Shown here: piece after piece, positions 1-7,848 of the stretch
How the letters are laid out: the number at the start of each line of letters is the position of its first letter
Numbering within the stretch: the first letter of the stretch is position 1
NCBI RefSeq assembly: GCF_026248685.1
Contig: NZ_CP111036.1
Coordinates: 744,001-808,000, forward strand
Source of the DNA: Haladaptatus caseinilyticus
Lineage (GTDB): Archaea > Halobacteriota > Halobacteria > Halobacteriales > Haladaptataceae
Direction of reading: 5' to 3'
Length of the DNA stretch: 64,000 bases
Made by a program: the position numbers and the translations under genes
Notes under the pieces: generated by a model
What the model was told of the DNA's origin: nothing
What the model saw: only the letters and a program-made list of their open reading frames with translations
Databases searched by the model: none

Positions 1-132
1 GCCGTCGCCGCTCGCGTAGAGTGCTTGGTTGACGCGCTCGTGGTCATCTCGGGACATGACGGCGTGGTCCGCCCGATGTGGTTCGACGTACAGTCGCCCG
101 AGGTAGTAGCCGCTGGAAAACGACTCGAACAT
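1..132 (-). CDS. N-terminal part of a small conserved haloarchaeal protein (DUF5802-like), cut by window edge
   Basis: An open frame of 44 codons runs from an ATG at 132 off the left edge. The protein begins MFESFSSGYYLGRLYVEP and continues with many charged residues. That opening resembles a short haloarchaeal family I recall as DUF5802, whose function is unknown. A TATA-like box lies about 30 nt upstream, which fits a leaderless transcript and supports this start. The C-terminal part is outside the window, so length and domain cannot be judged. Confidence 0.6.
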   Translation of the reverse strand, partial: MFESFSSGYYLGRLYVEPHRADHAVMSRDDHERVNQALYASGDG

Positions 133-159
133 GATAGACAGTAACACACAAGAGGTAAT

Positions 160-168
160 AGTTATATA
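160..168 (-). promoter_or_regulatory. TATA-like box of the gene ending at the left edge
   Basis: An AT-rich tract reads as TATATAAC on the minus strand, about 30 nt upstream of the ATG at 132. This is the usual haloarchaeal spacing for a leaderless mRNA. Confidence 0.4.
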
Positions 169-207
169 GCAGTTATGCAAAAGCATTATATAGAAGGGCA
201 GACATAG

Positions 208-219
208 TATATAAATAAT
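208..219 (+). promoter_or_regulatory. TATA box of the DUF1405 gene
   Basis: The sequence TATATAAATAAT lies about 25-35 nt before the ATG at 244 in a locally AT-rich stretch. The position predicts transcription starting at or next to the ATG, so it favours 244 over the internal ATG at 280. Confidence 0.5.
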
Positions 220-243
220 TCTATTCATTTCGGCCATGCAACG

Positions 244-915
244 ATGACAGCAGTTCTTTTAGTTGTTCACTACACGGTGATGAATATGGAGATTCCCGAC
301 CGGTACGCCCGCTACTATCTCGAAAATACGCCAAGCTTAGTGTGGTTGCTGGTCGTGAACTCGCTGGCAATTCTCGTTGGGATTCGGTTTTACGTCGAGA
401 CGATGCCCGAGGTACCGACGTTTCTCTGGCCACTGTACGTCGATTCACCGATGGCACTGGCCCTCGTCACTGCCTCGTTTCTGACGCTGTTACCCAATCT
501 CGGCAATCGACTCTCCAACGCGCCGCAGAACCTCCCTCTTGCGTACCTTCACACCTTTGCGTTCGTCTGGCTTGTCAAGTTCGGCATCTGGACGTTCGTC
601 GCACTCAACCTCGGATTTTCGGCGTATTTCGGTCCGCCATGGAACCCAAACGCGGTCTGGGATTACTGGGGAATCGTCATCACCCACCTCGCGTTCGTCG
701 TCGAGGCGTTTCTCATCCCCCACTATGGGCGAACGACACGTGGGGCGTTGGTCGCGGCGCTCGGCGTCGCATTGGCAAGCGACGTTCTCGACTACGGGTT
801 CGGGTTTCATCCACCACTTCGTTACGAACCCGGTGTCTTGCTCCCTCTTGCAACAGTTGTTCTTTCAGTGGTTTCCGTCCTCGCCGCAGACCGAGCATTC
901 GAGCGGTTAGAGTGA
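244..915 (+). CDS. DUF1405 family multi-pass membrane protein
   Basis: 223 aa integral membrane protein with about six hydrophobic segments (roughly residues 32-52, 70-88, 98-122, 140-160, 165-180 and 195-215). The pattern YLENTPSLVWLLVVN near the N-terminus and the later WNPNAVWDYWG stretch resemble the DUF1405 family, related to Bacillus YpjA; its function is unknown. The start at 244 is favoured by the TATA box at 208-219. An alternative start is the ATG at 280, twelve codons downstream, which would remove a short hydrophobic leader. It stands alone on its strand, followed by a separate promoter. Confidence 0.75.
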   Translation: MTAVLLVVHYTVMNMEIPDRYARYYLENTPSLVWLLVVNSLAILVGIRFYVETMPEVPTFLWPLYVDSPMALALVTASFLTLLPNLGNRLSNAPQNLPLAYLHTFAFVWLVKFGIWTFVALNLGFSAYFGPPWNPNAVWDYWGIVITHLAFVVEAFLIPHYGRTTRGALVAALGVALASDVLDYGFGFHPPLRYEPGVLLPLATVVLSVVSVLAADRAFERLE

Positions 916-1026
916 ATTTAATCGGCTTTTAAACTCTCTTTCCGTCTCTCGTATCTCCATCTCGAGATGTGAACAGAACGAACGAATTACCGTCTTTTTA
1001 AAAGAAGGGACAGTAATGAACTACTG

Positions 1027-1776
1027 ATGCACGCCATTCGCGCCGTCCTGTTGGCGACGCTCACAGTGTGTGGGTTCGCCGTCGCTTTGCCGACCGCTGC
1101 CGCACCGTCGTCCACGGAACCAGCAAACGTCTCCCCGAACGCATTCCAAACCGATCAGAACACGACGAGTTCTAACAGCACACTCGGCGCTGAAATTTCG
1201 TCGTTCATGCAAGTCAGCACCTCACAAACAAAAGGCACGGTCGATACCGGCCTCTGGGTTGCCCGCTTCAACAACACCGAAAACAGGTCGGCGCGACAGT
1301 CCCTCGTCAGACACCAAGTCGCGGATTTGGAGACCGAACTGGAAGACGTGCGACAGCGCAAACAAGCCCTCGTCGAAGCACGAAACAACGGGGAAATCAG
1401 CACCCTACGGTATCAGGCACGAATGAGCGAAATCGTCGGTGAGATTCGTTCCCTCGAAAACGCAATCAACGAGACGAAACCGCGGGCGGAGAAGGTCGGG
1501 GTCGGAAACAGGAAACTCCGGAACATGAGTGAACAAACGAAAACCGTCGGCGGTCCCGAAATATCCGAGGTCGCTCGCTCGCTTCGTAGCGTGAGCGTCC
1601 CGGGCGAAAACGCGAACAACTCGACGAACACACCCGGAGTCGGCAACGGCAACGGTTCGAACGGGAGTGCAATCGGAACGACACCGGGAAACGATAACAC
1701 CAGCAACGGAAACATCGGCGTCGGCAACGGGAACTCCTCGGGCGGCATCGGAAACGGAAAGAACGGCAACAGCTAA
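1027..1776 (+). CDS. Secreted coiled-coil protein with Gly/Asn-rich tail
   Basis: 249 aa. A Sec-type signal peptide occupies about residues 1-26 (hydrophobic core VLLATLTVCGFAVAL, then AAA). A central charged helix (about 90-160) looks like coiled coil. The last 55 residues are a Gly/Asn/Ser low-complexity tail (GVGNGNGSNG and similar). Several N-x-S/T sequons would permit N-glycosylation outside the cell. There is no transmembrane anchor or sorting signal at the C-terminus. A T/A-rich box near 995-1003 sits about 28 nt before the start. The following co-directional regulator at 1901 may control it. Function not recognised. Confidence 0.7.
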   Translation: MHAIRAVLLATLTVCGFAVALPTAAAPSSTEPANVSPNAFQTDQNTTSSNSTLGAEISSFMQVSTSQTKGTVDTGLWVARFNNTENRSARQSLVRHQVADLETELEDVRQRKQALVEARNNGEISTLRYQARMSEIVGEIRSLENAINETKPRAEKVGVGNRKLRNMSEQTKTVGGPEISEVARSLRSVSVPGENANNSTNTPGVGNGNGSNGSAIGTTPGNDNTSNGNIGVGNGNSSGGIGNGKNGNS

Positions 1777-1900
1777 AACGGCAGAAAACGGCGTCTGAGC
1801 GTCCAATGACGAGTCTTTTGGTTTGGTGCCACATATCGGCAACGTTCGCTCACGGCGAGAGACACGCTTTTCCGTCCGCGTTACCAAGTCGTTGACGTGA

Positions 1901-2593
1901 ATGGACTCCGCAGTGCTGCTCGATATCCTCGGGAATGAAAATCGCAGGCGAATCTTGCGACTTCTCTCGCACAAACCCTGCTACGTCACAGAGATAAGCG
2001 AATATCTCGGCGTCAGCCCCAAGGCGGTCATCGATCACCTCCGAAAACTCGAAGAGGCGGGATTGGTCGAAAGCCGAACCGACAACCAGCGGCGCAAATA
2101 TTTCAACATTTCACGGAACCTCCGACTCGAAGTCGACGTTTCTCCATACGAGTTCGATATGAAAAGTGCCTATCCGGCGAGTCCGAACCTCGACGTGAGC
2201 ACGTGTCAGTATCTATCGCTGAACGTTCAGTACGGGAACACACGATCAGGCGATGCCGAATCGGTGAGTGACGCCGAAGCAGGTGAAATCGCCAGTCTCG
2301 CCGAAGAGCTCAACTGTCTGGAAGAGTTAAAGAGCGAACTCTCGCTCGCACAACGATGGGTTCACGGCCGGATCACGGACGTGCTAGACCAACTCAGCGA
2401 GGAAGTGGACGAAACGGGCCAAAACGCGATTCGATCCGAAATTCTGGCCGCGCTCGCGGCAGAGGCCGAAACGGTAGGGGAAATTAGCAAGGAAACCAAC
2501 GCCCCCGAACACGTCGTCGAAGGACACCTCGCAACCATGGCCGAGCGGGGAATCGTCGAGCGAAACGACGGCCATTGGACGCTTTCCGGTTGA
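1901..2593 (+). CDS. ArsR-like transcriptional regulator with two winged-helix domains
   Basis: 230 aa. Residues about 5-75 form an ArsR-type winged helix: a recognition helix in EYLGVSPKAVIDHLRKLEEAGLV followed by a wing (NQRRKYFNI). The C-terminal part (about 165-230) contains a second winged-helix-like pattern, ISKETNAPEHVVEGHLATMAERGIV. No metal-binding cysteine cluster typical of ArsR/SmtB sensors is visible in the first domain, so the signal is unknown. It lies 124 nt after the secreted coiled-coil gene on the same strand, which suggests but does not prove a regulatory link. Confidence 0.75.
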   Translation: MDSAVLLDILGNENRRRILRLLSHKPCYVTEISEYLGVSPKAVIDHLRKLEEAGLVESRTDNQRRKYFNISRNLRLEVDVSPYEFDMKSAYPASPNLDVSTCQYLSLNVQYGNTRSGDAESVSDAEAGEIASLAEELNCLEELKSELSLAQRWVHGRITDVLDQLSEEVDETGQNAIRSEILAALAAEAETVGEISKETNAPEHVVEGHLATMAERGIVERNDGHWTLSG

Positions 2594-2611
2594 AGCTCTT
2601 TCGCGGCGACT

Positions 2612-3076
2612 TCAGAGGTCGCGGGTCAGACCATCTCGGAGGTCACTGCCGAAATACGCGCCCAGACCGGCCACGAGAAACCCTGCACCGAGTCCGACGG
2701 CAGCGACGGTCGTTCCGCCCGCTGCCAGCAGGGTGAGATTCCCTAAGAGGAGCGTGAGTCCTGCGGCAACCAGGCCGCCAGTCGCGGTTTCCAACGTTCG
2801 TGATTCGCTGGTCAGTCCACCGAGCGCGAACGCCGCGACGAACATTCCGACGAGTCCACCGAGCGTTCCTACGAACGGAACGAACCCACCGACGAACGTC
2901 GAAACCGTCAGTGCAACCACGGCCAGGAGAAAATACCGTGGTGAAAAGAAGTTCACCGCGCGCTGCTTGGTGCGACTCCGGAAACTCTCGCTTCCCCCTC
3001 CCTGTTCTCCACTCTCGTCCCCGAGAATATCGGACAGGTCGTCACTCGTCTCGCGCGTCCGAGTTCGCTGAGTCAT
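2612..3076 (-). CDS. Small membrane protein, haloarchaeal conserved, unknown function
   Basis: 154 aa. A charged cytoplasmic N-terminus (about 1-40, rich in Arg, Asp, Gly and Ser) is followed by four hydrophobic Gly-rich segments (about 47-68, 70-90, 98-115 and 120-142). The alternating GG/VGG/LGG pattern is typical of small Gly-rich membrane families such as DUF456-like proteins, but I cannot assign it firmly. It converges with the regulator at 2593 (18 nt apart) and is divergent from gatD. Confidence 0.6.
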   Translation of the reverse strand: MTQRTRTRETSDDLSDILGDESGEQGGGSESFRSRTKQRAVNFFSPRYFLLAVVALTVSTFVGGFVPFVGTLGGLVGMFVAAFALGGLTSESRTLETATGGLVAAGLTLLLGNLTLLAAGGTTVAAVGLGAGFLVAGLGAYFGSDLRDGLTRDL

Positions 3077-3157
3077 GTATCCGAGTTGACTCCCGGAGAT
3101 AATGTGCCTTTCCCCGAAACGAATGGATTGAAGTCCAACGCCGCGCTACCCCGAGGT

Positions 3158-4399
3158 ATGAATCCAGGGGACCGTGTCCGCGTCGAACGGGCAGACCAGA
3201 CGTTCGAAGGGGTGCTTTTGCCCTCCTCGACGGCGAGCAACCTCGTCGTCAAACTCGACGGCGGTTACAACGTTGGAATCGACCGCGACGATGCCGACGT
3301 TGACGTGCTCGAATCGGACGTGTACGACATCGAAGAGGGAGAGACGGGCGACTCGTCCATCGTGGAGTTCGACCCGGAACTACCGACGATTTCGCTCATC
3401 AGTACGGGGGGAACCATCGCATCCACGGTGGACTACCGAACCGGTGCTGTGACTGCACGATTCGACGCGAAGGACGTCCTTCGGGCGGTGCCCGACCTCG
3501 CAGGGCGAGCGAACTACCGCGGTCGAGTCGTCGCCAACATCCTGTCGGAAAATATGACGCCCGACGTCTGGCAGGACTTGGCGCAGGCAGTATACGAAGA
3601 GATCGAGAACGGCGCGGACGGTGTCGTCGTCATGCACGGGACCGACACGATGCAGTTTACCGCCGCCGCCCTCTCGTTCATGCTCGACACGCCGGTTCCC
3701 ATCGTCTTCACCGGAAGTCAGCGTTCCGCCGACCGACCATCCTCGGACAACGTGATGAACGCGGTTTGCGCCGTGGAAGCCGCAAAGTCCGACTGCGCGG
3801 AGGTGCTCGTCTGCATGCACGAAAACGAAAGCGACGACGATTGCGCACTTCACCGCGGAACCCGAGTGCGAAAGAACCACACGTCGCGCCGGGACGCATT
3901 CCAAACCGTCGGTGCGAAACCACTCGGAGCAGTGGATTACGAGGCCGAAGAAGTCACGTTCCGACGCGAGTACGACGAGCGAGGCGCGCAGGAACTCACG
4001 CTCAGGGACGACATCGAAAGTGACGTCGAACTCCTCAAGTTCACACCCGGTATGGGTGTCGAAGCACTCGATCTCGCCGAGGGGAAGGCGGGGCTCGTCA
4101 TCGAAGGAACCGGGCTGGGACACGTCCATTCCGACTGGGCGGACCGAGTCGAGGAACTGGTCGAAAGCGGAACGACCGTCGTCATGACGAGTCAATGTAT
4201 CGAAGGCCGCGTCTGTGACCGCGTGTACGACACCGGACGTGACCTCCTCGACGCTGGTATCGTAGAGGGTGAAGATATGCTACCAGGCACTGCGAAGGTG
4301 AAACTGATGTGGGTTCTGGCGAACAGCGACGACCCCGTGACCACGATGCAAGAACCCATCGCGGGAGAGATTTCCGAACGGTCAGTGCCATGGGAGTGA
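3158..4399 (+). CDS. gatD: Glutamyl-tRNA(Gln) amidotransferase subunit D
   Basis: 413 aa asparaginase-like subunit of the archaeal GatDE amidotransferase, which converts Glu-tRNA(Gln) to Gln-tRNA(Gln). Visible features: a short N-terminal barrel (about 1-60), the asparaginase motifs STGGTIAS (about 82-89) and HGTDTM (160-165), and the lysine in RVRKNH (about 239). The family is about 410-420 aa, so I start at the ATG at 3158 rather than at an upstream ATG at 3086 that would add 24 non-conserved residues. gatE is not in the window. The gene overlaps the next one by 10 nt, suggesting co-transcription. Confidence 0.93.
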   Translation: MNPGDRVRVERADQTFEGVLLPSSTASNLVVKLDGGYNVGIDRDDADVDVLESDVYDIEEGETGDSSIVEFDPELPTISLISTGGTIASTVDYRTGAVTARFDAKDVLRAVPDLAGRANYRGRVVANILSENMTPDVWQDLAQAVYEEIENGADGVVVMHGTDTMQFTAAALSFMLDTPVPIVFTGSQRSADRPSSDNVMNAVCAVEAAKSDCAEVLVCMHENESDDDCALHRGTRVRKNHTSRRDAFQTVGAKPLGAVDYEAEEVTFRREYDERGAQELTLRDDIESDVELLKFTPGMGVEALDLAEGKAGLVIEGTGLGHVHSDWADRVEELVESGTTVVMTSQCIEGRVCDRVYDTGRDLLDAGIVEGEDMLPGTAKVKLMWVLANSDDPVTTMQEPIAGEISERSVPWE

Positions 4400-5295
4400 C
4401 CGAGATAGAACTCAGAAAAGCCACTCACGACGATTACGACGGAGTCATCGCGTTCACCGAGGACACGTGGGCAGACCGCGACGGCGACGACTACATCCCG
4501 CGAGTATATCACGATTGGATAGACGGCGATGATCGACACACCATCGTCGCGGACGCTGGCGACGAAATCGCAGGAATCGTACAGGCGGTTATGCTTTCGG
4601 ACTGGGAAGCTTGGGGACAAGGTATGCGTGTCAACCCGAACTTCCGCGAACAGGGTGTCGCAAGCCGCATGACCGACAAACTGTTCGGCTGGGCACGCGA
4701 CCGCGGGGCGACCGTCTTCCGAAACATGGTGTTTTCGTGGAACGTCGCCGGACTCGGGTCGTCGCGCGCCGCCGGATACGATCCGGTCACCGAATTTCGG
4801 TGGGCGCATCCCGAACCCGACACCGACGTGCGCTCCGAGCTGTCCGTTACTGACGACGCGAACGCAGCGTGGAAGTTCTGGACCGGAAGCGACGTTCGGA
4901 CACATCTACAGGGTCTCGCGCTCGATTTCGATGAGTCATGGGCGCTCTCGGAACTCACACGTGAAGACCTTCGTCGAAGCGCCGAAAACGACGAACTGCT
5001 CGTCATCCAGGACGACGGCGTGCAGGGGTTTTCGACCGTCTCCCGGGAGTGGGAGTGGGAAAACGACGATGGCGAACCCGAAACGTGGGTCGAATACGCA
5101 GTCGGTGCGTGGGGGGACACCGAGTCCGCACGAGCGCTGTTCACCGAAATCGCACGTGATGCCGGAGAACGGGGCGCGAAAAAGGCGCGAGTGCTGATTC
5201 CCGAGACGGTTCGATTCGTCAGTGACACCGCCTACTGTCGAGTGGAAATTTCGGACGACCCTGATTTCGTGATGGGCGCGGATTTGACCGAGTAG
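4390..5295 (+). CDS. GNAT family N-acetyltransferase
   Basis: 301 aa acetyl-CoA-dependent N-acetyltransferase. The N-terminal half carries the GNAT core with the acetyl-CoA loop REQGVASRM (about 86-94), which fits Q/R-x-x-G-x-G/A. The second half (about 150-301) has an alpha/beta pattern that may be a degenerate second GNAT fold. The chosen ATG overlaps the last 10 nt of gatD, which is consistent with translational coupling. Substrate unknown; the link to gatD may be only transcriptional. Confidence 0.8.
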   Translation: MGVTEIELRKATHDDYDGVIAFTEDTWADRDGDDYIPRVYHDWIDGDDRHTIVADAGDEIAGIVQAVMLSDWEAWGQGMRVNPNFREQGVASRMTDKLFGWARDRGATVFRNMVFSWNVAGLGSSRAAGYDPVTEFRWAHPEPDTDVRSELSVTDDANAAWKFWTGSDVRTHLQGLALDFDESWALSELTREDLRRSAENDELLVIQDDGVQGFSTVSREWEWENDDGEPETWVEYAVGAWGDTESARALFTEIARDAGERGAKKARVLIPETVRFVSDTAYCRVEISDDPDFVMGADLTE

Positions 5296-5312
5296 TATCC
5301 CTGGCAGACGGT

Positions 5313-6077
5313 TTATCGAAAGGCGTCAGCGAGTTTCGACAGGTCGTCGCTTCGTTTTCGTTCGTGGCCCACCCCAAGCGGCGAGATACTGATTTCTCCA
5401 TCGGCGAGTGCCCGGCGGTCGGTGCCTTTCGGGTCGTCCAACTCCTCCGGGCGGTCTCCGCGAAGCGGGTCGTAAAACTGATCGACAACTGCAAATCCAT
5501 CGTCGTTTTTGTCCCGCTCGATTCGGACGCCGAAGTCCCTCGTCGGTCTGGTAATTTGAATCGGTACCGTCCGCTCGACAGTCGGCACGTTGACGTTCAG
5601 GTAAGTGCCCGAGCCGATGGAATCGGCGTTTTCGACCAGATAACGTGCGATCCGTGACGGCAGGGCGAAATCCTCGCGTTCGAACTCGCGTTGCCCGCCC
5701 CTTATCGGGTCGTAGGCCGAGATTGCGATTCCGGGCACACCCAGGTAGACTGCTTCCTTGGCGGCCCCAACCGTCCCGGAGCGGTCGAGTTTGTGCGCGC
5801 CGAAGTTGGGTCCAGCGTTACAGCCCGAAACGACGAGGTCAGGTGTCGGGTCGAGAGTTTGCAGACCGACCGCGACGCAATCACAGGGGGTTCCGTGGAC
5901 GACGAGTCCGCGTTCGTGGTTATCCACCGCGACTTTGTGTGAGTTCGTCCGTCCGGCACCACTCTGGTTGTCCGCCGGTGCAACGACGGTCACGTCGGCA
6001 ACTACCGAGAGTTCATTGTAGAGCGCGTCGATGCCGGGTGCATCGACGCCGTCGTCGTTCGTTACGAGGACGTTCAC
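5313..6077 (-). CDS. surE: 5'/3'-nucleotidase SurE
   Basis: 254 aa nucleoside monophosphate phosphatase. The family's metal site is visible: NDDG at residues 7-10, the Ser in NQSGAGRT (Ser39), and SGCNAGPNFG (about 84-93), where metal-liganding Asn normally sits. Translation most probably starts at a GTG (6075-6077), giving MNVLVTNDDG, the canonical SurE beginning. The start lies 3 nt after the samp1 stop codon, so the two are almost certainly co-transcribed and probably translationally coupled. Confidence 0.95.
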   Translation of the reverse strand: MNVLVTNDDGVDAPGIDALYNELSVVADVTVVAPADNQSGAGRTNSHKVAVDNHERGLVVHGTPCDCVAVGLQTLDPTPDLVVSGCNAGPNFGAHKLDRSGTVGAAKEAVYLGVPGIAISAYDPIRGGQREFEREDFALPSRIARYLVENADSIGSGTYLNVNVPTVERTVPIQITRPTRDFGVRIERDKNDDGFAVVDQFYDPLRGDRPEELDDPKGTDRRALADGEISISPLGVGHERKRSDDLSKLADAFR

Positions 6078-6080
6078 GAA

Positions 6081-6356
6081 CTATCCACCACTCACCGGCG
6101 GAAAGAGCGCGAGCTCGTCGCCAGGTTCGAGTTCCGTCTCCAATCCCGCTTCGGTGAACACGTTCGTTCCGTTTCGGAGTACGTTGATGTGGTCGCGGAG
6201 GTGGCCATCGTCGTCCAAGACGCGATTTTCGAGTTCCGGACGCGGTTCGAGGAGGGCCGAAAGTGCGTCCCCGACGGTGTCGCCCGACTCGGCGGCCACC
6301 GATACGTCCTTTCCTCCCGCGATTTCCGCGAGGTCCGCGAAGAGTTTCCACTGCAT
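6081..6356 (-). CDS. samp1: Ubiquitin-like small archaeal modifier protein SAMP1 (MoaD-like)
   Basis: 91 aa beta-grasp protein, very similar in pattern to Haloferax SAMP1: it starts MQWKLFADLAE and ends FPPVSGG. The C-terminal Gly-Gly is the adenylation/thiocarboxylation and conjugation site. From established work on Haloferax volcanii, SAMP1 is both a protein modifier and the sulfur carrier for molybdopterin synthase (MoaE). A MoaE-fusion gene lies at 35052-35861 in this window. No E1 (UbaA/MoeB-like) gene is seen here. The start ATG at 6356 is the only one giving the normal family length. It is first in an operon with surE. Confidence 0.93.
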   Translation of the reverse strand: MQWKLFADLAEIAGGKDVSVAAESGDTVGDALSALLEPRPELENRVLDDDGHLRDHINVLRNGTNVFTEAGLETELEPGDELALFPPVSGG

Positions 6357-6663
6357 ATACGACGTGACGGTCGGACGCGGGAAGTCGCTTTCTCTCTCGG
6401 CGGGAGAGCGGTTGCGGTTCGCCTGCAGGGACGCGAGCGAACCAAAACCGTCGAAACAGCAGGAATGGCCGACGAAATGACGGGAAAAGCCAGCGAGATA
6501 GTCGGGTCGGCCAGCAAGACAGCGGGCGAACACCGGAAAAATACCGACGACGCTGGTACACGGACATGCATCACCTGACGTTGGCATCGGGATGCTATTT
6601 TCGCGTGGCGCAGTTACGCTCGAACGACGGTCCTGCAAACGGTCTTCATCGTCTCCACCGAGA
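6357..6663. other. Intergenic region upstream of samp1, no clear gene
   Basis: About 307 nt between samp1 and the TrkA-C gene, both on the minus strand. It should hold the samp1 promoter. A plus-strand frame at 6465-6578 (37 aa, MADEMTGKASEIVGSASKTA onward) is the only coding hint. It resembles a small hydrophilic stress-type peptide in composition but has no recognisable promoter or homologue that I can name. Confidence 0.4.
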
Positions 6664-7848
6664 CTACCGTATTCGACTCCGAGCAGTCGTGTTTGCGTCG
6701 ATCGGTTCGGTATCCGTTTTTGCCGCCCGTTCGATTCGCCGGATGACGGTCGGTTCGGCGACGACGAACACGGTATCCGCTGTCTCCAGCGGCCGACCAC
6801 GAAGCGGAAGCGTCTCCGTAGCGCCGTCAGACGGTCGGACTGCGACGACGGTTGCATCGATGCTTCCGACCGGAAGACCGACGAGGGCGCTTTCCGGTTC
6901 AACCGTCAGTACACCCATCGTTACGTCCGCGGAGCGAAGCCGGGTGACGAACTCGCGTTCCGGCCGTGTCCGCCGTGGAAGCGTCTCGAGTCGATACCGC
7001 TCGGTCGTGTCGAACGTCTTCGCGTCGTTTGCATCCACGGCGAGCGTCACCACGTCCCCGGCAACACCCCTGATTTCGCCGGTCGTGAGGCGTTCCGATC
7101 CAGTGTTAGTTCGTCGCCAGATAGCGACGGAATCGCCAGCACCGGCGCTGAATGCAGGGTCCGCTCGGATGGCGATAGCGACCGTTCCCGGGACGAGCAG
7201 CGGACCGAGTCCCGCGACTCGGCTGCCGAGTGCGAGATATTCGACCGTTCCATCCGAAGTGAGGTCGATATCGACGTGTCCGATGCCGTGGTCGTCCTCG
7301 AGTCGGGCGATGATTCGCTCTCGAAGTTCGGACACGGTGATTCCGCGTGGAAACACGAACGACGACCCAGCCAGCGCCGTTTTCGTTTCATCCGAAACAG
7401 TGTCATAGCCGTCGATGTCGCCGATGTTTTCGGGAATCGTGACCGTAACCATCCGCCCGACCGCGCCGACGATTCGACTCACGTCGTCGTCGAGTTTCTT
7501 CGCTCCCGAGAGGGCTGCCATGTTGGTCGTCAGTCGGTCGCCGACTCGCGCACCGACGACGGCGGTGATGGCCGCAACGACGAATGAAGTGATGTTTTTC
7601 GTCGCGTTGGGGATCGTCAGGACGTCCTGATTTCCGGCGGTGAAAAACGGTTGGAGCGTCTGCCATGTGCCCAATGAAACGCCGACCGCGCCGACGCCGG
7701 CAAGGATGGCTAGTCCAGCAGGCACGCGTTCCCGAGCGTACCATCGATGGACGAACGCAACCGCGCCAGCGACCGCTCCCGAAAGGATTCCGAGACCGAT
7801 AATTTGGACGAGCGCTCCCTGCGGATTCTGCGGGAGTGGCTGCATCAT
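6664..7848 (-). CDS. Membrane-anchored TrkA-C (RCK_C) domain protein, second of a pair
   Basis: 394 aa. Three hydrophobic segments at the N-terminus (about 15-33, 43-60 and 85-105) are followed by a soluble region. The C-terminal part (about 295-375) has the TrkA-C/RCK_C pattern (SALVGLPVGSIDATVVAVRPSDG, then TVFVVAEPTVIRRIE). No Rossmann NAD-binding motif is seen, so it should bind ligand only through RCK_C. The ATG overlaps the stop of the preceding gene as ATGATG, so translation is coupled. TrkA-C domains gate or regulate K+ and other ion transporters; here the membrane part is too small for a known pore. Confidence 0.75.
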   Translation of the reverse strand: MMQPLPQNPQGALVQIIGLGILSGAVAGAVAFVHRWYARERVPAGLAILAGVGAVGVSLGTWQTLQPFFTAGNQDVLTIPNATKNITSFVVAAITAVVGARVGDRLTTNMAALSGAKKLDDDVSRIVGAVGRMVTVTIPENIGDIDGYDTVSDETKTALAGSSFVFPRGITVSELRERIIARLEDDHGIGHVDIDLTSDGTVEYLALGSRVAGLGPLLVPGTVAIAIRADPAFSAGAGDSVAIWRRTNTGSERLTTGEIRGVAGDVVTLAVDANDAKTFDTTERYRLETLPRRTRPEREFVTRLRSADVTMGVLTVEPESALVGLPVGSIDATVVAVRPSDGATETLPLRGRPLETADTVFVVAEPTVIRRIERAAKTDTEPIDANTTARSRIR

